Origin: Actinomadura sp. NBRC 104425
GTDB taxonomy: Bacteria; Actinomycetota; Actinomycetes; Streptosporangiales; Streptosporangiaceae
Assembly: GCF_030269545.1 (NCBI RefSeq)
Contig: NZ_BSTN01000030.1
Location: forward strand, 1 to 64,000
Direction: 5' to 3'
Length of the DNA: 64,000 bases
Part shown: piece after piece, positions 1-7,863 of the stretch
Layout: the number at the start of each line of letters is the position of its first letter
Numbering within the stretch: position 1 is the first letter of the stretch
The notes under the pieces: generated by a model
Database searches by the model: none
What the model saw: only the letters and a program-made list of their open reading frames with translations
What the model was told of the DNA's origin: nothing
Program-made: the position numbers and the translations under genes

Positions 1-149
1 GCCATCGCGTCCTCTCCTTCGATCTTGGTTTTCGGCTTCTCGAAGGATCACGCGATGGCCGTCTCATTTCACGACGCCACGCCCTCTGACCTGCATCAAC
101 TCGTACACCACCTCCGTGGACGCAACCTTCCCGTGACGCTGCCCGGTGC

Positions 150-637
150 AGTCGGCTGGTCGTGGGCCGAGTACGGTCGCTGCGCCTGCCGCTCGCGTTT
201 CTTGTGGGGGCTGCGGCTGCATCTGCTATGCGCCCCGGGCGGGTTGCCGGTCGCCTTCGCACGGGCAGGCCCGAGACTGCTGGAGATGCCGGACACAGAT
301 CCGGACCTGGTCGCCCGCTACTTGGGCACGGACGCTCATCGGCGACCGTCACTACTACGACCGTATGTTCGCGCACTTCTCACCACCGATGGGCGGCCTG
401 CTCCTGCTGCGGACCGCCCTCCGAGGGCGGGCCGCACCTGCCCACCTGTTCAAGCCGCTGGTGATAGACCATCGCGTCGGTCAACCAGCCCCTCAGAGCC
501 ACTCGATTTGGCACGTTTGCGACGGATGCATCCTGGCCGGTGCTCACGGTCCAGGTGTCGGCATCGACCGCTGTGATCGGCACAACGACCACACCGGTCA
601 ACAGGTCATACGATCACTCGTCGCATGGTCGTTGATC
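150..637 (+). pseudogene. Degenerate IS982-type DDE transposase remnant
   Basis: Pieces of an IS982-family transposase can be read in two frames. The conserved central part (FLWGLRLHLLCAPGGLPVAF) is in one frame around 195-260. Near 325 the similarity moves to the next frame (TLIGDRHYYD, then LFKPL), and the typical C-terminal tail (RHNDHTGQQVIRSL) is recognisable around 573-620. The N-terminal third is missing and the reading frame is broken, so this is not a working gene. No terminal inverted repeats are obvious. The family assignment is from remembered IS982 protein motifs. Bases 1-149 show nothing else I can name. Confidence 0.6.
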
Positions 638-656
638 GCGGCTAAAGCCCTCGCAG

Positions 657-2162
657 TCACGTCTTGGGGATCGATCGGCGGGGGCTGGGGCGGGGTTGGC
701 GGGAATTGCTTTTGCTTGTTGTGGCTACTGACAGATTGCTGTTGGCGGGGGTTGGGAAGTCGGCTGCGGCGGCTGAGTATTGGTTTGCTTCGCTCAGTCG
801 GGTCGCTTGGCGGATGAGCAGTGCCACTTCGTCAGCACCCTCGTAGGTGGTCGGGGCGATGGCTTGGACGGCTCGGCCGAGCGTGGTGATCGCTGTCAGG
901 CCGCTGGACGTCGCGGTCTCGTAGTACGAGAGCAGGCGGCGTGCTGCCGTTGTCGCGGATGAATCCCATCGGTTGGCGGTGGGCTTGCGTTGCCGCTCCA
1001 GTTTTCCCAGTACTGCGGCGTCGTTGATCGCGGCGCCGGGGTGTCTGGCGATGGCGTTGCAGCCCTCGATCGCCAGTAGTGCTGCTGTTCCTATACGTGC
1101 TGCCTGCAGGGCGTTCGGGGCGACTTCCTCGGGGGGCTTGACGCGGTAGGAGGACCGCGGTCCTGGAGTCCAGGCCGGATCGGTGTGGATCAGTCGTCCG
1201 AGGCGCACGATCAGGTCGCTGGCGTCGGTTGCCTGTTCGCTGTTCGGGTGGCCGCAGTGATCCAGTCTCTTGTCCCAGTTGCGTACAACTACTCGCCATC
1301 TGCGGCTGGTGTGGTCCAGTGATTTTGCCGCGTTCTGCAGGAGGAGGGTGATGTCTTCTCTTCTGTGTTCTTTTGTGCCTAGGAGAAGTTGGTTGATTAT
1401 TTTGGCGTTGATGTCGCATGTGATGGCGGCGGCTCGGGCGAGGTAACGCCATGTGGCGACGGACGGCGGGTGTACGGGAAAGTCGAGGCGTTGGATGGTG
1501 GTGCGTATGCCGACGAGTGATTGAACCGTATCCTCGCCCAGTGTCGGAGGGAGTCGGTTTGGTTTGAGGCGGAGCGGCACGGCTGAGATAGGAGCTGGTG
1601 CCTCTTCTTTGCCGTGGACGCGGGAGAGGTCGGCGGCTTTCAGGAGTAGTTCTCTGGCGTGGTTGGACGGCGACGGGGCATGCCCGGCGAGGTTCCCTGC
1701 GGTGGCGATGTGTTCGGTGAGCTGGTGCAGCAGCGAGCGGGCGGTGTCGCTTTCTGCGATGATGGCTGCGCTTTCTGAGGCCGTTCGTGCCGGGGCCTGG
1801 AAGTGGGACCATAGCACGTCCAGGCCGCAGCCGAGTGCGATGGATGCGGAGCGGATCTTCTCGGCCAGGGGAGAATCGGGGATCTCGCTGGTGGCGGGAG
1901 GGCCGAGGAGCCGTTCTGCTTGTTTGATGAGGTCGCTTGCACGCCGGGCGGCGTCCCGGACGCCGGTGTCGTGGCTTTCCGGGGCGCCGAAGCCGGTGGC
2001 GATCTGGTCCTGGTAGCGGTGAAGGACGTGTGACAGCCGGGCGAGCTCCGCGGTGAAGCCTGAAATTTGCGGTTTCTGGGCAATGTGCGGATCACACAGT
2101 TCTTTCTGCAGGTCGGACAGGTACTCGCTGGCGAGTGAGGTGAGTTCACCGAAGGTGGCCAT
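657..2162 (-). CDS. Hypothetical protein of the conjugative element, 501 aa
   Basis: I do not recognise a family. The 501-residue protein looks largely alpha-helical and soluble, with no signal peptide and no membrane segment. Its C-terminal ~40 residues are low complexity, rich in Ser, Thr, Arg and Pro. The ATG at 2162 is two bases from the stop of the upstream gene, so it is the last gene of a minus-strand run of small unknown genes lying downstream of the secretion operon. Codon use is normal for a GC-rich actinomycete and the frame is open over its whole length, which together with the tight spacing supports coding. The function is unknown; an accessory or cargo role in element 1 is inference from position only. 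Confidence 0.65.
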   Translation of the reverse strand: MATFGELTSLASEYLSDLQKELCDPHIAQKPQISGFTAELARLSHVLHRYQDQIATGFGAPESHDTGVRDAARRASDLIKQAERLLGPPATSEIPDSPLAEKIRSASIALGCGLDVLWSHFQAPARTASESAAIIAESDTARSLLHQLTEHIATAGNLAGHAPSPSNHARELLLKAADLSRVHGKEEAPAPISAVPLRLKPNRLPPTLGEDTVQSLVGIRTTIQRLDFPVHPPSVATWRYLARAAAITCDINAKIINQLLLGTKEHRREDITLLLQNAAKSLDHTSRRWRVVVRNWDKRLDHCGHPNSEQATDASDLIVRLGRLIHTDPAWTPGPRSSYRVKPPEEVAPNALQAARIGTAALLAIEGCNAIARHPGAAINDAAVLGKLERQRKPTANRWDSSATTAARRLLSYYETATSSGLTAITTLGRAVQAIAPTTYEGADEVALLIRQATRLSEANQYSAAAADFPTPANSNLSVATTSKSNSRQPRPSPRRSIPKT

Positions 2163-2164
2163 GG

Positions 2165-2548
2165 CTACCGCAGGGCTTCTCGGAGTCGTCCGGCGTGCAG
2201 GGCGGCTTGCAGGCAGGCCGTCTTGTCGTCCGGGTCGGTGGCCAGTTCGGCGGCGCGGACCAGGTGCTGTGTGGCTCTCCTGGCCAGTTCGAAGAGCGCG
2301 TCGACGGTCGCGTCGGTGTCCGAGTGGGTGGGTGGGGGCGCCGTCTTCAGGCTGGGGGCTTGCTTGAGGGCTCGGTGGGCTTGGATGGCTTCGCCTTCGG
2401 CCATGCCCCAGGCGATGAAGCCGTCAGGTTCGTGGGCGGCGAGGGAGGTGATGACCCGTTCGGCGTGGGCCAGGTCGTTGAGCGCGGTGTGGAGGATTTC
2501 GCTGAGCCAATTGCGGCGGACGTCTTCGTGACCGTGTTCGTGCGTCAT
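2165..2548 (-). CDS. Small helical protein, paralogue of its upstream neighbour, 127 aa
   Basis: I chose the ATG at 2548 because GGAG lies nine bases upstream; an ATG at 2599 is in frame but has no ribosome binding site. The 127-residue product is predicted helical, with a C-terminal segment (DPDDKTACLQAALHAGRLRE) that matches the end of the next gene upstream (DPADRVACLKATHHLGHVHT). The two proteins are almost the same length (127 and 128 aa) and adjacent, so they are probably an old tandem duplication. There is no signal peptide or TM segment. The stop codon is two bases from the start of the 501-aa gene, which indicates co-translation. No function can be given. Confidence 0.65.
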   Translation of the reverse strand: MTHEHGHEDVRRNWLSEILHTALNDLAHAERVITSLAAHEPDGFIAWGMAEGEAIQAHRALKQAPSLKTAPPPTHSDTDATVDALFELARRATQHLVRAAELATDPDDKTACLQAALHAGRLREALR

Positions 2549-2591
2549 GGGCAGGTTCTCCATCGGGTGGGTGATCTTGTCGCGGGTTGGT

Positions 2592-2978
2592 TCATCCAAG
2601 GGCCGTGTGGACGTGGCCGAGGTGGTGGGTCGCCTTCAGGCAGGCGACTCGGTCGGCGGGATCGGTCGACTTGGAGGCGACGGTGAGCAGTGCTTGCGCG
2701 ACGACCATTACGAGGGTCGCTGTCGATCCGGCGAGTGCTTCGGTGTCGGCTTCCGTAGTGGGGTGTTGGGGCCATCCGAGACAGGGTGCTGTGGTCAGTG
2801 CCCGGCGGGCATCCGTGGCTTCGGCGAGTGCGGTGCGGAGCGCATCTCCTCTGGCGTTGGCGAGGAGGGGCACGGTGTGCTCGATGAGTGTGAGGCCGAA
2901 GGTGGCGGTGATGGTCAGTGCGGGGATGCTGTCGGCGGCTTTGATGTGCTCGGTGACGTGCTGGAAGCAGCGGTTCAC
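2592..2978 (-). CDS. Small helical protein, paralogue of its downstream neighbour, 128 aa
   Basis: The start is GTG at 2978, with GGAG seven bases upstream. The 128-residue protein has a hydrophobic but not clearly membrane-spanning N-terminal half and ends with a segment like that of the 127-aa gene at 2165-2548. Both share a pattern of D-P-x-D-[KR]-x-A-C-L-[QK]-A near the C-terminus, with one conserved Cys. They probably form a pair acting together, for example as hetero-oligomer subunits, but that is inference. No family is recognised. The gap to the next gene upstream (3060) is about 80 bp and holds no clear signal. Confidence 0.6.
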   Translation of the reverse strand: MNRCFQHVTEHIKAADSIPALTITATFGLTLIEHTVPLLANARGDALRTALAEATDARRALTTAPCLGWPQHPTTEADTEALAGSTATLVMVVAQALLTVASKSTDPADRVACLKATHHLGHVHTALG

Positions 2979-3059
2979 AGGGATTCTCCATGGGGCGGTG
3001 CGGGGGTGGCGCGGGCGGTCGTCGCTGTTCGTTGGAGCGGCTGGGACGGCTCGACGGCT

Positions 3060-4088
3060 CTAGGGAGTGGCCCTGGAGTTCTTCGAGGCGTGAGCGGGGT
3101 GAGGTGCCGTCGCTGACCGCCCTGCGGATGGTCGGCCTGCCAGCTGCTGCGTGAGAGGCTCCGGGAAGCCCTGATTGGCGAGCCGCCCCGGCGTGGTCGG
3201 CTCGCCGGAGAGCTTGACGCCCTGCGCGGGTTGCCGTTCCTCGCCTGCGGAGAGCTTGACGCCCTGCGCGGGTTGCCGTTCCTCGCCTGCGGAGAGCTGT
3301 TTGGCGATCTTTGCGGCGAGTAGGTCGATGACGTTTCTTTCGTCCATGTTGTTCCAGGTCGTCAGTGCGTTGAGGAGGGAGTCGCGGTCTGCGCGGAGGT
3401 CGGCTGTCGGCTGGTCGCCTCGGGGGTGGGCCGCATCGATGCGGGTCAGGGTTCGGATGAAGTGGTCCTCGGCCTGCAGCGGATCGGTGATGACGCCTGC
3501 GGTGGTGGGCGTGGCGGGGAAGGGCGGTGCGGGCCGCAGGTCTGCGGCGATGACGGGCCGATTGGCGGTCTCGCCGAGGAAGTGCACGTAGTACTGCGTG
3601 GGGCCGGTAAGGGGAACGAGTACTCCGGTCACGCTGGCGCGGGTCGGCAGACCGAGGATGATCGCCTCGTCGGCGAGCGGTCCGTCCAGCTCGACGGCGG
3701 TCCCGATCGGGAAGACCTTGGCGTCGGGGTGCTCGAGGAGGTAGTCCGCCTCGGCTCGGGCGAGGATGTCGTCGAAGTCCAGACCGCGGCGTTCGGTGTA
3801 GTGCATGAGATCGACGAGCAGGTCGCCGATCAGCTCGCGGGCGTGCTCGTCGTCGGTTCGGTGGTCGCGGTGCGCGGTCTCCTCGAAGAGGTCCTGGTAG
3901 GCGTCCAGGGTTTCCGCGCCATACTCGGCGAACTCTTCGACACTGGTCATGCGCTCGGCCTGGGCCTCGGGCACGTCCGTGGCGGAAGACGCTGCGAATC
4001 GCGATGCGGCTTCGCTGCTTCCTGCGTGGCTCGGGGTTGCTTGCCGCTGGTGTGCGGTGGCGTTCGTGGTCTCTGCGGGCGTGGTCAT
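3060..4088 (-). CDS. Hypothetical protein with an in-frame 14-residue tandem repeat, 342 aa
   Basis: The ATG at 4088 overlaps the stop of the upstream DUF4913 gene as ATGA, so the longer open frame to 4373 is not used. The N-terminal ~60 residues are Thr/Ala rich and look disordered. Residues around 65-125 form an acidic helical segment (with EELIGDLLVDLMHYTERR-like spacing) that resembles segments in other actinomycete hypothetical proteins. A beta-rich stretch follows (VTGVLVPLTGP, YYVHFLGE). Near the C-terminus the motif KLSAGEERQPAQGV occurs twice in tandem, encoded by a perfect 42-bp repeat. No function is known. It is co-transcribed with the DUF4913 gene in element 1. Confidence 0.65.
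   Translation of the reverse strand: MTTPAETTNATAHQRQATPSHAGSSEAASRFAASSATDVPEAQAERMTSVEEFAEYGAETLDAYQDLFEETAHRDHRTDDEHARELIGDLLVDLMHYTERRGLDFDDILARAEADYLLEHPDAKVFPIGTAVELDGPLADEAIILGLPTRASVTGVLVPLTGPTQYYVHFLGETANRPVIAADLRPAPPFPATPTTAGVITDPLQAEDHFIRTLTRIDAAHPRGDQPTADLRADRDSLLNALTTWNNMDERNVIDLLAAKIAKQLSAGEERQPAQGVKLSAGEERQPAQGVKLSGEPTTPGRLANQGFPEPLTQQLAGRPSAGRSATAPHPAHASKNSRATP
3207..3298. repeat. 42-bp perfect tandem repeat, two full copies plus 8 bp
   Basis: The unit at 3207-3248 is repeated exactly at 3249-3290, followed by the first 8 bases of a third copy. Forty-two bases equals 14 codons, so copy-number change keeps the host gene in frame. It encodes the C-terminal repeat of the 342-aa protein on the minus strand. 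Confidence 0.95.
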
Positions 4089-4504
4089 TGGTCGTTTTCC
4101 TGGAGAAGCGCGTGGAGGGCGTCGTCGTCTTCGAGGCCGAACCAGCCGGCGGGCACGGGGACGACCTTGGCTTGGTGCGGGGCGATGTGCTCGTTCTCGG
4201 TGCACTGGTAGAAGGGGCCGCGCGGGCCGAGCAGCACGGGGAGCTGGTGGTCGAGGTGGTCGCGGTACCACAGCGCCATGCCGGTCGCCCCCTGCAGGCG
4301 CATGGCCTCCCAGGAGAACCACAGTGCGGTGAGCCGGGAGATCGCTTCGCCGTGTCGCCACCATTCGGCGCACCAGCGGAACTCGCCGCCGAGAGTGCGG
4401 CGGTAGAGCGGGATGAAGTGTTCGGTCACCCAGCTGGCGACGTCGGGATACAGGGGCTTGGGGTGCTGCTCCTCAGCCGTGCTCGTCGTGTCGATGGTGG
4501 ACAT
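4085..4504 (-). CDS. DUF4913-family protein, 139 aa
   Basis: The protein matches the pattern I know for DUF4913, a family common in actinomycete mobile elements and plasmids: an N-terminal disordered tail, then W-V-x-x-x-x-x-P-x-Y-R-R, W-C-x-x-W-W-x-H-x-E-A-x-x-R-L-x-A-L-W, and an acidic C-terminus. Here the signature residues are WVTEHFIPLYRR (about 25-36) and WCAEWWRHGEAISRLTALW (about 44-62). It is 139 aa, about the usual size, with no TM segment. The start ATG at 4504 lies 65 bp from the stop of the coupling-protein gene, and its stop overlaps the next gene as ATGA. The family's role is unknown; linkage with T4SS genes suggests an accessory transfer role. Confidence 0.75.
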   Translation of the reverse strand: MSTIDTTSTAEEQHPKPLYPDVASWVTEHFIPLYRRTLGGEFRWCAEWWRHGEAISRLTALWFSWEAMRLQGATGMALWYRDHLDHQLPVLLGPRGPFYQCTENEHIAPHQAKVVPVPAGWFGLEDDDALHALLQENDQ

Positions 4505-4569
4505 GGAACCTCCGGGTGTTCGGGCTCGGCATGCGTGACGTCCTTTCTCGTGGGTTCACTGACCGGTGG

Positions 4570-6384
4570 TTATGAGGTGTGCGGTGGTGTGGTGGGGCCG
4601 TCGCGGTTGTAGTGCCGGCGGGCGGCCTCGGTGATCGCGGCGCTGGCGGTCTTGATGGCCTGGTGGATGCGGTCGGCGTGCGGTCCCTGGTACCAGGGGC
4701 GCAGGCGGATGAGGGCGGGTTTGGTGCCGGTGGCCAGCAGCAGCGCGGTTCCGGCGGGCAGGGCGCGGATGTCGGCGGCCTCCAGGATGTCCTGGCGGCG
4801 CAGGGAGATCTGCTCGCTGGCGCGTCCGTCGCTGTAGGTGATGGACCGGACGGGGACGTCGTGCTGTCCGACGAGGGTGGCCAGGTCGCGGACGAGACGC
4901 GGGGAGTCGATGCCGGCGCCGATGAGTTTGCGGGTCGCCGCGCCCCAGAGGGCGGCCATGCCGGGTTCTCCCCAGACGGTGACGCCCTGTTCGTAGCTCT
5001 GCAGGATGGTGACGGGGATGATGCCGCGCGACCCCAGGTGCGAGTACAGCTGCGGCAGGTCGGCGATGCGGCAGATGTTGGCGGCTTCGTCGAGGGCGAC
5101 GACCAGGGGCGGGTCGAGGCGTCCGCCTGCCTGCTCGGCGCGGCGTTCGGCCGCGCGCATCGTGGTGTCGGTCAGCGCGGCGATCAGCGGTGCGGCTGCC
5201 GACAGTGATTTGGACAGCAGGTAGAGGGTGTCGCGGGATCCTGCGAAGGCGTCCGGGTCGAAGGCCGGTAGGTCGGGGTTGGGGGTGACCCAGGCGAGGA
5301 TCTCCTGATCGCGGAGTGCTTTGGCTGCGGTGCGGGCGGTCTGGTAGATGCCGTCGCGGGTCTCGACGGCGCCGTTCTGGGTGCCTTTGAGCGATGAGGC
5401 CATCAGGTGGAATCCGGCGGCCTGGAGCAGTTCGATCGGGGTGGGGACGGCGGGTTCGTCCAGCCAGCGGGCGACGTGGTGCAGGGAGCGTCCGGAGGTG
5501 GCGGCGGCCAGGAAGAGTCCGCACAGCAGGTCCTGGGCCGCGGGCCCCCACAGATCCTTCTTCTGGCCGTCGTCGACGGTGAGGACGAAGTGTCCGGCGA
5601 GGCGGTGGGCGTCCTCGACGGTGGTCAGACCGGCCAGCGGATCCCACCACCAGGTCTGCGGCTGGTAGGTAATGTGCTGCGGGTCGAACAGCCAGATGCG
5701 CCCCCCGGTGGCCTCGGCGCGGACCGTCGCGATCGCCGACCACAGGTCGGCCTTGTTGCTGGTGGCGATGACCGGCCCGGGCGCCGACAGGACGTGGGGG
5801 ATGGACTGGGTGGTCGTCTTCCCCGAACGCGGCGCCATGAACGCCACCACCGTGTCCTCGAAGGAGGCGAACAGGGTCGGGCCGCTGCGGTCGCCGGGGA
5901 GCAGGACGTCGCCGAGCACCAGCCCGATCTCCTCGCGCGCCAGCCGCTCCGGTGCGGCCGCGGCCAGCGACCGCCGCAACGCGACCGCCTTGCGCGCGGT
6001 TGCTTCGGGTGCAAGGGCCGCAAGGCCGGGGTTGTCGGCAAGCGCCTTGATCGGGTCTCCCGGCTGCGGGAGGCGGGCGGCGACGTGCCGCCAGACCGGC
6101 CACACGGCCGCGGCGAGCGCGGCCAGCGCGGTGGTGAGGACGAGCAGAACCAGCCAGGTGGGCGTGCCGGGCCAGGTGAGCGCCGTCTGTCCGTGGAGAA
6201 CGGCGGCGGCGAAGTCGGCGCCGAAGCTCATCACCGTGCCGCCGGTCAGGAAGGCGGCGATCTTCGCAGCGGCCCATACCGCCCACAGACCGGCGACAGG
6301 GGTCCAACATGCGGCCAGCACCAGCCATCCGGCGCCGGCGCCGGTGTGCCAGAGCGATGCCCGCGGCCCGAGTGCGCGCATCAT
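4570..6384 (-). CDS. Type IV coupling protein (VirD4/TraG-like ATPase), 604 aa
   Basis: This is a membrane-anchored P-loop ATPase that would link the DNA-protein substrate to the mating channel. Hydrophobic segments at about 17-47 and 76-98 form the membrane anchor. Walker A is APRSGKTT at about 184-191 and a Walker B region is present at VVALDEAANI. A glutamine-bearing motif (VTILQSYEQG), typical of TraG/VirD4 and TraD proteins, follows. I chose the ATG at 6384 because it overlaps the stop of the VirB4-like gene as ATGA; a much longer open frame continues upstream but only shadows that gene. About 600 aa is normal for actinomycete members. It is the last of the core secretion genes in the minus-strand operon. 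Confidence 0.88.
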   Translation of the reverse strand: MMRALGPRASLWHTGAGAGWLVLAACWTPVAGLWAVWAAAKIAAFLTGGTVMSFGADFAAAVLHGQTALTWPGTPTWLVLLVLTTALAALAAAVWPVWRHVAARLPQPGDPIKALADNPGLAALAPEATARKAVALRRSLAAAAPERLAREEIGLVLGDVLLPGDRSGPTLFASFEDTVVAFMAPRSGKTTTQSIPHVLSAPGPVIATSNKADLWSAIATVRAEATGGRIWLFDPQHITYQPQTWWWDPLAGLTTVEDAHRLAGHFVLTVDDGQKKDLWGPAAQDLLCGLFLAAATSGRSLHHVARWLDEPAVPTPIELLQAAGFHLMASSLKGTQNGAVETRDGIYQTARTAAKALRDQEILAWVTPNPDLPAFDPDAFAGSRDTLYLLSKSLSAAAPLIAALTDTTMRAAERRAEQAGGRLDPPLVVALDEAANICRIADLPQLYSHLGSRGIIPVTILQSYEQGVTVWGEPGMAALWGAATRKLIGAGIDSPRLVRDLATLVGQHDVPVRSITYSDGRASEQISLRRQDILEAADIRALPAGTALLLATGTKPALIRLRPWYQGPHADRIHQAIKTASAAITEAARRHYNRDGPTTPPHTS

Positions 6385-7832
6385 GCGCCCCGGACGGCCT
6401 GATCGGTGTCGTACAGCTCGGTTTCGGGGCCGACGAGGGTGAGTTCGACGGGGATGCCGAGGCGCTCCCCGGTCTTGATGAGGTACTTGCCGCGGCCGGG
6501 ATGGCGGGCGCCGGGCTGCCAGGAGTCGGGCGCCGACCAGGAGGTGACCAGTTGCTGCTCGGGCCCGGTGAGCGGAGTGATCTCGTGGACGCGTGCCAGC
6601 TCGCGCGGTGGGAGGCCGGCCAGGACGGTGATGGCCGACCGGTCGGCGAACCCTTTGGCCTTCGCGCGGTCCTCCTCGGTGGCCAGGGCGTCCAGGTCGG
6701 ACAGCGAGTGGGTGATCATGATGGAGGCCATGCCCTTGGCGCGGTTGAGGCGGGTGAGGGCGTCGGCGTGCTCGACCAGCCCGGGGGCGCCGCGCAGTGC
6801 CCGCCACAGCTCGTCCATGACGCCCAGGTAGGAGCGGCGTGCACCGGCGTCCAGCTCGGCGAGGGCGGTGGCGGCGTCGACCATGCCGAAGGCGTAGGCC
6901 CAGGTGCACAGCATCGCCGCGGTGAGGAGCTTGTCGCCGGCGGCGCGGACGCGGGAGATGTCGACGCCGACCGCCGGCGCGTCCAGGTCCAGCGGACGCG
7001 TGGTGGGCGAGTCGAAGACCCCGGCGAGCGAACCGGAGATGAGCAGGTCGAGGGTGAACACCAGGTCGCGGGTCTGGGCCCGGTAGGCGCCGACGGAATC
7101 CGCGCGCGTCGCCGAGCGGAGTTCGTCCGGCCCTTCCTCCAGGATGCGCAGCACGTCGACGACCGTGGGGTCGTGGTCGAGGTGGTCGTCGAGCAGGTCG
7201 ATCGCGCGGCCGAGCACGACCTCCTCGGCGTTGGTGATCCGCGCCTCGCGCACCAGCGTCGCCAACGCCAGCAGGAGTGACAGCCGCCGGGACCGCACCT
7301 CCCAGCGCAGGGACTCGGCATCGGCTCCGCTCGCACGTCGCCGCGCCTGCTCCAATGGCCCGGCGTCCAGGGGGTTGATGCGGTCGACGCCGCGCCCCAC
7401 GCGGATGACCTGGCCGCCCAGGTACTCCACCAGCCGCGTGTAGTCGGGTTTGGTGTCGCCCAGCACGATCGGCGTGGTGCCTGTCGCGACGGCGCCGGTG
7501 ACGAGGCGTTTGACGAGCGTGGACTTGCCGGTCCCCGGTTGGCCGAGGATGAACATGCCGGGGTTGGTGACCAGCCCGGCGCGCAGCCAGGCCAGCGGGT
7601 CCAGGCAGACGACCTCGCCCCACAGCTGGTGACGCCCGACCGGGGTGCCGGCCGTGGGCGTCCCCGACCCGGCGGTGAAGGGATACAACCCGCACACCTG
7701 CGCGGTGGTGGCCTGGAACTCCGGCGCGGCCTCGACGTGGCAGGCGCGGCCGCCGCCGCGGTGGCGCCAGCCCCATGCGGGCGCCAACGCCTCGGCCATG
7801 GCCTGGGACTCGGCTGTGCGTGCTGACGTCAA
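6381..7832 (-). CDS. VirB4/TraC-like conjugation ATPase, 483 aa
   Basis: This AAA-type motor is of the kind that powers assembly and transfer in conjugative type IV systems. Walker A is GQPGTGKST (about 97-105). A DxxR-bearing helical region, a Walker B-type segment (SYLGVMDELWRAL) and a sensor region (MITHSLSDLD) follow, an order seen in VirB4 C-terminal domains. The N-terminal VirB4 domain is missing because that part is carried by the separate SCO6880-type gene just upstream, the usual actinomycete arrangement. I chose the TTG at 7832 because GGAGG lies nine bases before it; an in-frame ATG at 7799 has no good ribosome binding site. The stop overlaps the next start as ATGA. Confidence 0.85.
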   Translation of the reverse strand: MTSARTAESQAMAEALAPAWGWRHRGGGRACHVEAAPEFQATTAQVCGLYPFTAGSGTPTAGTPVGRHQLWGEVVCLDPLAWLRAGLVTNPGMFILGQPGTGKSTLVKRLVTGAVATGTTPIVLGDTKPDYTRLVEYLGGQVIRVGRGVDRINPLDAGPLEQARRRASGADAESLRWEVRSRRLSLLLALATLVREARITNAEEVVLGRAIDLLDDHLDHDPTVVDVLRILEEGPDELRSATRADSVGAYRAQTRDLVFTLDLLISGSLAGVFDSPTTRPLDLDAPAVGVDISRVRAAGDKLLTAAMLCTWAYAFGMVDAATALAELDAGARRSYLGVMDELWRALRGAPGLVEHADALTRLNRAKGMASIMITHSLSDLDALATEEDRAKAKGFADRSAITVLAGLPPRELARVHEITPLTGPEQQLVTSWSAPDSWQPGARHPGRGKYLIKTGERLGIPVELTLVGPETELYDTDQAVRGA

Positions 7833-7863
7833 CGGGACATGCCTCCGATCGGCGATGTGGTGG

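Noticed and set aside
25..576. Intact 183-aa gene at the left end
   Set aside because: Transposase similarity changes frame near 325, so it is a remnant.
3207..3298. CRISPR-like array
   Set aside because: Two direct copies without spacers, inside a coding frame.
4570..7776. Single 1068-aa protein spanning coupling protein and part of the VirB4-like gene
   Set aside because: Only the part after 6384 has coupling-protein features; the rest is a frame shadow of the VirB4-like gene, and an ATGA overlap marks the true start.
7828..7840. Three-codon ATG frame (M-S-R-stop) before the VirB4-like gene as a leader peptide
   Set aside because: The GGAGG is only one base from that ATG, so the site serves the TTG start at 7832; a leader role has no other support.
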